A stretch of 51,586 nt of DNA from a virus. The notes below the pieces were generated by a model, which searched no databases, was not told the origin of the DNA, and saw only the letters and a list, made by a program, of their open reading frames with translations. Positions 45,338 through 51,586 of the stretch are shown piece by piece. The stretch covers positions 1 through 51,586 of IMG/VR virus record IMGVR_UViG_3300032242_001840; one strand, written 5' to 3'. Numbering within the stretch: the stretch's first letter is position 1; the number at the start of each line of letters is the position of its first letter. The position numbers were made by a program, and so were the translations under genes.

Positions 45338-45679
45338 TTACGCAACGCGGAAGGTGAGGCTGCCCTTGACGAGGTCTCCGATCGATCCACCGACGCTGCT
45401 GGAAACGATCGTGGCGTTGCCGCTGAAGGACAGCGGGCCGGTGATGGCAAGCGCGCCCGATGTACCGGCAGTCTGAAGGGACTGAGTGATGACATCGACC
45501 GATACTTCCCGCATCGTCGCGAATCCACCAACGTACTCACGCCGGCCGTTGGGGGCGATCCCCAGATGGCTGCCGTCGATGAGGTCTTGGCTGTCGCTGA
45601 CATTGACGCTGGTGATGATGAGGGTGGTTGCGGTCGTCGGGAACGTGAATGTCAGTCCCTGTGCGGAAATGCCTGCCAT
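45338..45679 (-). CDS. Major tail protein-like paralogue, 113 residues
   Basis: ATG 45679 with GGAGGCG upstream. MAGISAQGLTFTFPTTATTLIITSVNVSDSQDLIDGSHLG at the start, LVKGSLTFRVA at the end. Shorter than the neighbour at 44879. One of the pair may be the tube protein and the other a decoration or tail terminator; the sequence does not decide. Confidence 0.78.
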   Translation of the reverse strand: MAGISAQGLTFTFPTTATTLIITSVNVSDSQDLIDGSHLGIAPNGRREYVGGFATMREVSVDVITQSLQTAGTSGALAITGPLSFSGNATIVSSSVGGSIGDLVKGSLTFRVA

Positions 45680-45705
45680 CGTTGCGCCTCCTTGCGCTGG
45701 GTGTG

Positions 45706-46134
45706 TTACCCGGTAGCCTCTTGCCACCGAATCTGGTAAAGCTGCCTTACTTCATATGCTGGTGGAAGCTGCGATCCGTACATGGTGGGGTCAAGGAAAT
45801 CGTCCACCTCGGACACCAGCCTCATATCTTGTATTGTAACCCCTGCCAGCGTCCCAGTGTGACCATCCAGAGCGAGGCGAACTTCGTCGCCAAGTTCCCT
45901 CACTGTGTCATATGTCAACGCCCAAGCAGCGATCTGGAGGCTCACCAGCGGCATAAAGTTTGGCCCAGCCAGATTTGATTCTCGGCTGATATTCGCCCGC
46001 TTGTAGACGATGTACGGCAAGGCGGCATCTGTCCGCGGAACGGCGATCGGGTACACCTGAAAACCGACGATCCTTGCCACCGCAGGAGTGGTGACAAGGC
46101 GCATGTAGACGTGTTTTTCGGGGGTGAGGATCAT
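45706..46134 (-). CDS. DUF3168-like tail completion protein, 142 residues
   Basis: ATG 46134. The pattern ALPYIVYKRANISRESNLAGPN, LVSLQIAAWALTYDTVRELGDEVRLALDGHTG and VSEVDDFLDPTMYG is that of the DUF3168 family, which forms tail completion or terminator rings. Overlaps the next gene by four bases (ATGA). Confidence 0.87.
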   Translation of the reverse strand: MILTPEKHVYMRLVTTPAVARIVGFQVYPIAVPRTDAALPYIVYKRANISRESNLAGPNFMPLVSLQIAAWALTYDTVRELGDEVRLALDGHTGTLAGVTIQDMRLVSEVDDFLDPTMYGSQLPPAYEVRQLYQIRWQEATG

Positions 46135-46898
46135 TGGTATTTCCTGACTGCCGCCGAAAGCATGCTCTCAAGCGTCCGCAGCACGTCCGCTTGGCATTCG
46201 GTGATTGTGTCTCGCATCAAATGCATGGCTGGCATCGGGGCGATAGTTTCGCCCGGCTTCAAGGTGATCGGATGCTGCTTTCTGCCGTCGCCGTTAGGGC
46301 CTGTGCCTGCAAAGTCTCTTGAGTACGAATTACCAGGCCCACGCTCGCGAAGGCTCCCCATGAGGAAGTAGTAGCCGGCCCCGGCATTGGCGAACTGCTT
46401 GTCGTTCATGCTCTTGCCGGGATGGAGTCGCATTTTTCGGTTGACCAACTGATGCACATTGACGTAGGTGCGACGATTCTCGGTTCCCGGCCGGCGTGGC
46501 CCACTGCCGAACTCGACCAGCCAACTGTGATTACCCGATTCTTGGCCTGGCTGCGAGCCGACGTTGCCCGTCTGTCTCGGGCCTGTTACATCGACAACGG
46601 CCCTGCTTCCGTTGGCGTTTTTGTAATTGCGGGGCATGGTTGTCACCGACTTGGCAAGATTGCCAGTGGCGACATGCTGTCGGGCTTTGTTCTTGTACGT
46701 TTCTTCAACAATTTTTGAGGCCGTGCGGACGGCATGCTTCAGAATCGCGTCCGAAAGAGCTTCTCCGAGCATCTTGTCAAGCTGTTCGTAGAGGTTGCGA
46801 ACGCCCGAAGTTCTGATGGTCACGAACTGGTTGAGTTGATGCAGCGCCGTCGTGCCGTCGATATCCCGCGGCGTGGCGTTGTGCCTGTAAAGCGCCAT
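46131..46898 (-). CDS. HK97 gp10-like neck/tail protein, 255 residues
   Basis: ATG 46898 with GGAGG upstream shares TGATG with the previous stop. LYEQLDKMLGEALSDAILKHAVRTASKIVEETYKNKARQHVATGNLAKSV matches the gp10-like family start; the rest has GNHSWLVEFGSGPRR. Longer than the usual 120-150, with an added C-terminal part (LKPGETIAPMPAMHLMRDTI). Head-tail joining. Confidence 0.83.
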   Translation of the reverse strand: MALYRHNATPRDIDGTTALHQLNQFVTIRTSGVRNLYEQLDKMLGEALSDAILKHAVRTASKIVEETYKNKARQHVATGNLAKSVTTMPRNYKNANGSRAVVDVTGPRQTGNVGSQPGQESGNHSWLVEFGSGPRRPGTENRRTYVNVHQLVNRKMRLHPGKSMNDKQFANAGAGYYFLMGSLRERGPGNSYSRDFAGTGPNGDGRKQHPITLKPGETIAPMPAMHLMRDTITECQADVLRTLESMLSAAVRKYQ

Positions 46899-47215
46899 CA
46901 CTCCACCTCCCGTGCCAGGATTTCGTGCATCGTCCGCACATCCCGCTCGACAACGCTGGCAATCTCCAGCGTCTTGCCACGCCATAGCAAGCGGTGCTGG
47001 TGGGTAATGCCGGAGAAGAAGCGAATCCGAATTTTGTAGGTGACCAGCGCGTTGGCCTGCATGCCCATCATCACCTCGCGGCTGCTCAGACCGTTGACGC
47101 TCGCCCAGACCTCGCCGGCCGTCGCCCAGCCGATCGTTGACTCCCCAAGCGCATTGCGAACCGTCGTCGGTGCTTGGACGGTCACCCGCTCGCGAAGTGG
47201 GCCGGCGTTCTGCAT
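46898..47215 (-). CDS. Head-tail adaptor (SPP1 gp16-like), 105 residues
   Basis: ATG 47215. Typical pattern of the phage head-tail joining family: LRERVTVQAPTTVRNALGESTIGWATAGEVWASVNG, then VTYKIRIRFFSGITHQHRLLWRGKTLEIASVVERD. It seals the connector to the tail. Confidence 0.88.
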   Translation of the reverse strand: MQNAGPLRERVTVQAPTTVRNALGESTIGWATAGEVWASVNGLSSREVMMGMQANALVTYKIRIRFFSGITHQHRLLWRGKTLEIASVVERDVRTMHEILAREVE

Positions 47216-47216
47216 T

Positions 47217-47543
47217 TCACCCCACCCACACGGCTGTGTAGCTTGAGGCCACGGCGGGGGCGGTGACCGTGATCGTCGCCGTCACCGGCAGGACGGCCAG
47301 CCGGCCTGCGGCGAAATCCATGCCTGCGACTCGCAGGACGCCGTTTCCCGTGTTCTTGAGGGCCAGGGTGGAGATTGACGCAGGAGCGGCCAATGTCACC
47401 GCAGAAGTCCCCACAGTGCCGCTGGTGGAGGAGCAATAGAGCGGCGAGAGCCTCAGATGCTCCGACTGCACTCCCACGACCAGCGTCGTGCCGTCGTTGT
47501 CCTGGTAAACCACATCGGTGTCGATTCTGGCTTGAATGCTCAT
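47217..47543 (-). CDS. Virion-region protein, 108 residues
   Basis: ATG 47543. Beta-rich, alanine/threonine-rich (VTLAAPASISTLALKNTGNGVLRVAGMDFAAG). It lies between the adaptor and connector genes; perhaps a decoration protein. Overlaps the next start by four bases. Confidence 0.7.
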   Translation of the reverse strand: MSIQARIDTDVVYQDNDGTTLVVGVQSEHLRLSPLYCSSTSGTVGTSAVTLAAPASISTLALKNTGNGVLRVAGMDFAAGRLAVLPVTATITVTAPAVASSYTAVWVG

Positions 47544-48223
47544 CGGTAGGCTCCCCAGTCAGCGGCGGCCCGCAGGGTGTCAAATGTCATCGGGATCGCA
47601 CCGTAGTTGCCGACGCCGACCGACTCACGATTGACGTACCAGTGGCCGACCAAGAGCAGAATTTCATTCCGGTGCAGCCGGGGGACGCTGTCGCCGCTGG
47701 CCCCGTATCCGGCCTGCCAACGGACGATGACGCTGTTCTCGTCCCCTCGCACCGGCGGCCAGTAGTTGGCGTAGAGCGGCAGAATGCGGCCGGGGACGGT
47801 GTAGCGATCGACCTGAAACTGGCTGGCGGTGCTGGTGATCGACTGCATGTTGCCTTCTTGGTCGCGGTAGGTGACCGTGATGGCGGCGTCCAGCATTGGC
47901 GGGCGGGGCAGAACAAGCTCCCACAACGGGAAACAGTAGTAGCGAGTCTCCCAGGTAGACGTAATCAGCGTCACGTCGTGGATTTCTTCCACATACTCGC
48001 GGGCGGTGCTGATCAGACCCTGGATATAGGCGTCGTCGGCCTCTGTATCAACGCGGCAGTGGGCCTTCGCCTCAAGCAGACTCACAGGCTCGACGGTTGG
48101 CTGCACAACTCGGGCAAGACTTCGGTACGGAGTGATCGTCGGCGAGGAGTTTCTCGGCAAACCGTACAAGACCGTCGTCATTACTGACGGGCTTTGCGGG
48201 GCAGAGTAGTCGATGGAACTCAT
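47540..48223 (-). CDS. Head-tail connector, phiE125 gp8 family, 227 residues
   Basis: ATG 48223 overlaps the previous stop (ATGA). VSLLEAKAHCRVDTEADDAYIQGLISTAREYVEEIHDVTL, then LPRPPMLDAAITVTYRDQEGN and VIVRWQAGYG ... ILLLVGHWYVNRE is the usual order of gp6/gp8-type connectors. It joins the portal to the adaptor. Confidence 0.88.
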   Translation of the reverse strand: MSSIDYSAPQSPSVMTTVLYGLPRNSSPTITPYRSLARVVQPTVEPVSLLEAKAHCRVDTEADDAYIQGLISTAREYVEEIHDVTLITSTWETRYYCFPLWELVLPRPPMLDAAITVTYRDQEGNMQSITSTASQFQVDRYTVPGRILPLYANYWPPVRGDENSVIVRWQAGYGASGDSVPRLHRNEILLLVGHWYVNRESVGVGNYGAIPMTFDTLRAAADWGAYR

Positions 48224-48447
48224 TTCCTTCTCCGCACTTTGGTGTCTGGCATGTCTGCTCGTTCAAGTCCACGCTCCTCGGCGGCCTCGGCTGTTTCGAC
48301 CCGCTCTTCGGGGAACTCTTCAATGAACCCCTGCTTGATCAGTTCGATCGCCATGCCGCGATCCCAGTCAAAAACGCTGCCCACGGGGTAGGCACCGAAT
48401 CCGACCAGAACACGAATGCGAATGGCACCTTCTCGGACTGCACTCAT
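48220..48447 (-). CDS. Small head protein, 75 residues
   Basis: ATG 48447 overlaps the previous stop (ATGA). IRIRVLVGFGAYPVGSVFDWDRGMAIELIKQGFIEEFPEE, then a charged tail with KVRRRK. Short basic-acidic protein found in many phage head modules next to the connector. Role unclear. Confidence 0.75.
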   Translation of the reverse strand: MSAVREGAIRIRVLVGFGAYPVGSVFDWDRGMAIELIKQGFIEEFPEERVETAEAAEERGLERADMPDTKVRRRK

Positions 48448-49172
48448 CGGACGATCCCCCATGCTTCCTTCGGGCCTGCGCCGCCCTTCCAATACTCGGT
48501 TGTGTGCTGCTGCACCTTGCCCGTGCCTGTTTCGCGGCTGGGCCAGGTAATCATCGGCTCGATGTGGCCGATCGACACCGCGGTAGCGATGCCCAAGGTG
48601 TTGCCGGCGGCCTTCCACTGATTCCAGAAGAAGATGTCTTCGTCAACGTGATCGGGAGCCTCCCAGGTGCCGTCCGCACCGGCGGCGGCGAGGAACCATG
48701 GCTTTGGCAGCTTCTTGAGTGCCGACACCCGAATCAGCGTCAGTCCGAAGTGGGCGGTGTCCACCAACTGCACCGACTTCTTGAACCAGGCGTCATCGAC
48801 ATCCTTCTTCTCCTCGGGGCCGACGCCCGGCAGGGAGAGCATAATCGTGTTCGCCTCTCGCTTGGTCTGGAGCGGGGCGAGGGCATCGACGCCAGAGTGG
48901 CAGAATAAGGCCACCAAAGCCTCGAATGTCTTGGTGGAGAAGACGCTGTCGTAATCAATGGTCAGGATTACGTCATTGTCGTCCATGACAAACTGCATGG
49001 CTCTCTCAAGGCACTGCCCCCAGAACGCGCCGGTGACGCGATACGGCGATATGCCGTGTGGGGCAAGTGCCTGAGAAACACAGAACATGTTGTCGGAGAA
49101 GGCGAGTCGCGGGGTGGACATCACCGCCGCGATCTTCAAGTCCGCTTCAATGTTCCCGGTACGAATCAGCAT
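48444..49172 (-). CDS. Glycosyltransferase-like protein in the head module, 242 residues
   Basis: ATG 49172 with AAGGAG upstream. A GT-A type layout: VILTIDYDSVFS supplies the D-x-D site near residue 72, DAWFKKSVQLVDTAHFGLTLIRVSAL and DHVDEDIFFWNQWKAAGN follow. It is unusual for a head operon; it might glycosylate the capsid or be a cargo gene. Substrate unknown. Confidence 0.75.
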   Translation of the reverse strand: MLIRTGNIEADLKIAAVMSTPRLAFSDNMFCVSQALAPHGISPYRVTGAFWGQCLERAMQFVMDDNDVILTIDYDSVFSTKTFEALVALFCHSGVDALAPLQTKREANTIMLSLPGVGPEEKKDVDDAWFKKSVQLVDTAHFGLTLIRVSALKKLPKPWFLAAAGADGTWEAPDHVDEDIFFWNQWKAAGNTLGIATAVSIGHIEPMITWPSRETGTGKVQQHTTEYWKGGAGPKEAWGIVR

Positions 49173-49250
49173 CGAATCGCTCCTTGTAGGGAGCGGGCGC
49201 GCGTCCCTGCGCCTATTCGGCCATCCTTGGCCGTCCCGCAATATTGGGAC
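49173..49250 (-). promoter_or_regulatory. Intergenic region with four short hairpins
   Basis: Read leftward: GTCCC-AATATTGC-GGGAC, GGCC-AAGGAT-GGCC, a GCGC...GCGC stem and GCTCC-CTACAA-GGAGC. The last one covers the AAGGAG ribosome site of the glycosyltransferase gene. No U run is present, so control of translation or RNA processing between capsid genes and the glycosyltransferase is more likely than termination. Confidence 0.6.
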
Positions 49251-49688
49251 TTAACCGTTGACGATTGACAGCACACCAGCCGCCGTAGCGGACGATGGGC
49301 CGATGTGACCGCGGCTCAGGCGAGCCTCGATGGCGACGTTGACAGCCGTGGATGGCGTCACCAGCACCTTCAGGTAACGCTTCCGGTTGCGGCAGTCGAT
49401 TCCGATCTTGACCGCAGACACGCTGGTCGTGTCGGTCACGGTGGGGATCGTGAAACCGCCGGTGCCGCCGCCGACCAGTGCGGTCACGTCGGTGTAGGTG
49501 GAGTTGTCGTCAGACTCCTGCACCTTCAAGACGCTGGCGAAGGTCGTTGCGGAGTTGCTGGCCCGCGCCACCACAACGTCGGCGTAGTCGTAGTCCAGCC
49601 GATCGATCACCAAGTTCGCCGTGCCGCTGGAAGCGGTGGTCGAGGTGTCAAGGCTGAACAGTACCTTGGAAATCTGGGCGTGAATCAT
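49251..49688 (-). CDS. Head decoration-like protein, 145 residues
   Basis: ATG 49688. Beta-rich and threonine-, serine-rich: FSLDTSTTASSGTANLVIDRLDYDYADVVVARASNSATTFASVLKVQESDDNSTY, then VTDTTSVSAVKIGIDCRNRKRYLKVLVTP. Directly after the capsid gene, where decoration proteins usually lie. Likely head decoration. Confidence 0.72.
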   Translation of the reverse strand: MIHAQISKVLFSLDTSTTASSGTANLVIDRLDYDYADVVVARASNSATTFASVLKVQESDDNSTYTDVTALVGGGTGGFTIPTVTDTTSVSAVKIGIDCRNRKRYLKVLVTPSTAVNVAIEARLSRGHIGPSSATAAGVLSIVNG

Positions 49689-49706
49689 GTCAGGCTGCTC
49701 CTAAGA

Positions 49707-51047
49707 TCAAGAGGCGGCAGTCTTGAGGGCGACCACAGGGCCGACCTCCGACGTGCTGCCGAGGGAGTGATGGTTGATGTCGAATCGCATGGTGCCTTGC
49801 AGGAGAAGCTGATCGGTGGTCGCGTAGACCTGGTCGTAGAGCTTGACGCTGAAGTCACGCCGCTTGGCAAGGATCGAGGAGAGCTTCATGTTTCCGAAGA
49901 TCACCTTGACGGCCGAAGGATCGCTGGTCAGCGTGGTGTTCATCACATGCACAAGGTTGACCTTGTAGCCGAGGAACTCCAAGCCAGCATCGCCACCGAT
50001 CTGCTGCACAGCGTTACCGCCGGCAGAGTACTTGAGGCGAGCCATCGAGGCCGCGAAGCCAGCGGGCGAGACATACCACTCTGCACCCTGGCGAGCGTAG
50101 AGCGGAACCTTGCCCATGACGTTAAGGAAGTCGTTGAGCGTCAGGCTGCCGAAGGTCGTGCCGCCGGTGGCCGCGGTAACCACCGAAGCGGTGTAGTTTC
50201 CGTTGTTAATCTTCGGCACGATACCGTAGATTCCGCCGTAGGTCTGGGTGCCGTCGCCGAGCCAGCCGCATTGGTCAATTTTAAGGGCCAAGCTAGTACT
50301 AAATTCAGTTGTTACCTGATCGGCCAAGTTCACCAGCGCGTCTTCCATCACCTCCGTAGAGAGGCGGCACGAACAGGCCAATTTTCGGGCGATCAACTGC
50401 ACATTGCCGTAGGTCGGCTCCGACTCGTTGATGCTTCCACCTTCGCCCACAAAGTAAGCGGAGCTTCCCGTGAGACGCTTGGGGATAATAAGGGTATCGC
50501 GAGCCATCGTCTGGGATTCAGCAGCCGGCGGGAAGGTTCCATACGTCTCGACAAGTCGGATCACGCGATCTGCGAGTACGTCGGGAACGAGGGTTCCGCC
50601 GGCCGAATTGACACCCTCGTTGAGGGCGCGGCTTTCGACGCCATGGTCGCTGCACCACCGCAGGTCTTCTTCCTTGCGGAAGATCGACGCCCGCAGCCAG
50701 CGGCCGACCTTGTAAGCATCTTCGACGGCCGCGGGGCTGTCGTTGAACGCCGAGAGCGAGCGATAGTCGATGCTTGCGACCTGTGCAGGCAGCTTCCGCT
50801 TCTCTGGCTCAGTGGCAGCAGGGGCGGGGGCGGCGGCAGGCTCGATGACGCTGCGGAGTTCCTTTTCCTTGGCAGCCAGACGCTGCTCGAACTCCAGGTC
50901 GGCCTTGACGGTGTCGGCCTCGGTGTCGAGCTTTCGCAGTTCTGCGGTCTGCTCGTCCGAACGCTCCGACACGCCGGCCAGTTCATTCATCCGCGCTGCA
51001 ACGGCAGCGGCACGATCCTGAAGACGCTTGAGATTCGATGCGGCCAT
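49707..51047 (-). CDS. HK97-type major capsid protein, 446 residues
   Basis: ATG 51047. The N-terminal 100 residues form the delta (scaffold) domain with coiled coil (LKRLQDRAAAVAARMNELAGVSERSDEQTAELRKLDTEADTVKADL). The rest shows the HK97 fold: GGTLVPDVLADRVIRLVETYGTF, then TLIIPKRLTGSSAYFVGEGGSINESEPTYGNVQLIARKLACSCRLSTEVMEDA (A- and P-domain), DQCGWLGDGTQTYGGIYGI and a C-terminal LGYKVNLVHVMN ... VIFGNMKLSSILAKRRDFSVKLYDQ. The delta domain should be removed by a protease coded outside the window. Confidence 0.93.
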   Translation of the reverse strand: MAASNLKRLQDRAAAVAARMNELAGVSERSDEQTAELRKLDTEADTVKADLEFEQRLAAKEKELRSVIEPAAAPAPAATEPEKRKLPAQVASIDYRSLSAFNDSPAAVEDAYKVGRWLRASIFRKEEDLRWCSDHGVESRALNEGVNSAGGTLVPDVLADRVIRLVETYGTFPPAAESQTMARDTLIIPKRLTGSSAYFVGEGGSINESEPTYGNVQLIARKLACSCRLSTEVMEDALVNLADQVTTEFSTSLALKIDQCGWLGDGTQTYGGIYGIVPKINNGNYTASVVTAATGGTTFGSLTLNDFLNVMGKVPLYARQGAEWYVSPAGFAASMARLKYSAGGNAVQQIGGDAGLEFLGYKVNLVHVMNTTLTSDPSAVKVIFGNMKLSSILAKRRDFSVKLYDQVYATTDQLLLQGTMRFDINHHSLGSTSEVGPVVALKTAAS

Positions 51048-51188
51048 GGTGGCTTTGGCTCCGTATGGTGCCAACCACCAGGCATAGCAAGGCGGCTGGC
51101 GGGTGATGTTGTCCCGCTAGCGCGCCGCGACTTGTGCCGCTCGCACTGCTCTCTGCAAAATCCATCGCAGAGCAATGTGTCAGTCTGT

Positions 51189-51218
51189 AGCTTACACCAG
51201 AATGTTACTGCCGTGCAA
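51189..51218 (-). promoter_or_regulatory. Capsid operon promoter with GTAAGCTAC
   Basis: Read leftward: TTGCAC (51218-51213), 18-base spacer, TAAGCT (51194-51189) inside GTAAGCTAC. It lies in the end of the upstream gene, 142 bases before the capsid start. The leader carries a CTCTGC...GCAGAG hairpin. Same element family as the early and replication promoters. Confidence 0.65.
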
Positions 51219-51586
51219 CTGACTTGAGGAGCGCGGCGCGAAGTGATGCCGCTCTGCCTGCGTAATCGATCGGTGGCGTAACAACTGCTGGCGTAGTTTC
51301 TGGCGGCGCTTCGCTGCGGCCCGCCGGTGCCATCGTCATCTTGTCAGCGGGGATAACCCACAACTTGCAGACGCCGCCGGCTTCGATCTCGCCAGCGACC
51401 GCCTCGCACTTCCCGCCGCCCTTGAACATCACGCAGTTGGCACACACCAAGCCTGAGTCAGCAAATGGGCTTTCGCGCATGTAGTGTGCGCCGTTGGCAC
51501 CGTCCTGCGGCCACTGGCCGTTGACTTCGGCGATGCCTTCGATCGCTTCGTGCAGTTGGTCGTTTGCCGGTGTCAAGTCGTAGGCA
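51205..51586 (-). CDS. Cysteine-motif head-region protein (cut by right edge)
   Basis: The frame is open to the window edge; the visible part has ANDQLHEAIEGIAEVNGQWPQDG, then CANCVMFKGGGKCEAVAGEIEAGGVCKLWVIP with four cysteines like a high-potential iron-sulfur or zinc module, and a C-terminal proline-rich part. A TTG at 51576 is a possible start, but the frame continues upstream, so it is probably partial. Phage proteins with this cysteine motif lie beside portal or protease genes, consistent with the missing head genes to the right. Confidence 0.68.
   Translation of the reverse strand, partial: AYDLTPANDQLHEAIEGIAEVNGQWPQDGANGAHYMRESPFADSGLVCANCVMFKGGGKCEAVAGEIEAGGVCKLWVIPADKMTMAPAGRSEAPPETTPAVVTPPIDYAGRAASLRAALLKSVARQ

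Noticed and set aside
49305-51227. Rightward 640-residue frame opposite the capsid gene
   Set aside because: Antisense to a clear HK97 capsid and decoration protein; no family likeness and no ribosome site.

Overview
The window looks like most of the genome of a temperate, long-tailed (siphovirus-type) phage or prophage, about 60 percent GC. Evidence is an HK97-type major capsid protein, a head-tail connector series, duplicated tail-tube proteins, a tail chaperone pair with a -1 frameshift, a 1565-residue tape measure protein, a tyrosine integrase and a phage replication set. No rRNA or host metabolic operon is visible. Large terminase, portal and prohead protease are not in the window and probably lie just beyond the right edge. 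Host assignment is inference: the integrase style, a repeated 'P-S/T-x-x-x-I ... W' C-terminal motif in small zinc or HTH proteins, and a phage CsrA all suggest a planctomycete or relative, but nothing here proves it.

Layout. 1-835: GC-rich tandem repeats and an array of a 19-base element, ACCCCCGAACGTGGAAACG. 836-6216: a rightward operon of 15 small genes, mostly without known function, starting from a sigma70-like promoter at 766. Most of these genes have a copy of the same element directly before the start codon, where it supplies the Shine-Dalgarno sequence. The last gene is a small HTH protein with its own promoter. 6125-12185 (leftward): HNH protein, membrane proteins, a lipoprotein, a papain-like cysteine protease (candidate lysis cassette), two glycosyltransferases, a SAM methyltransferase and a VRR-NUC nuclease. 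12217-19186 (leftward): small zinc, HTH and membrane proteins, an odd tRNA, PhoH, a GNAT-like protein, a cytosine-methyltransferase-like protein, a DUF551 protein and CsrA. 19219-26055 (leftward): replication module with a UvrD-like helicase, a Prim-Pol protein and an SNF2 helicase. 26199-28053: control and integration region with a two-domain putative DNA-binding protein (leftward) divergent from a small protein and the integrase (rightward). 28034-35697 (leftward): HNH protein, tail fibre genes including an 18-repeat protein, membrane proteins, dNMP kinase, dCMP deaminase and a metallophosphoesterase. 35798-51586 (leftward): tail and head genes, ending at the right edge in a gene cut by the window.

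The leftward genes are packed with ATGA, GTGA and TGATG overlaps, so translational coupling is the rule. Promoters at 12.2, 15.8, 19.2, 26.1, 35.8 and 51.2 kb on the minus strand and at 4.7 kb on the plus strand contain a near-palindromic GTAGNCTAC element at the -10 or just after the -35 (partial in some), which points to shared control of several operons. The most unusual feature is the pairing of a start-associated GGA-containing repeat family in the early operon with a phage-encoded CsrA, a protein family that binds A-N-GGA sites in mRNA leaders.
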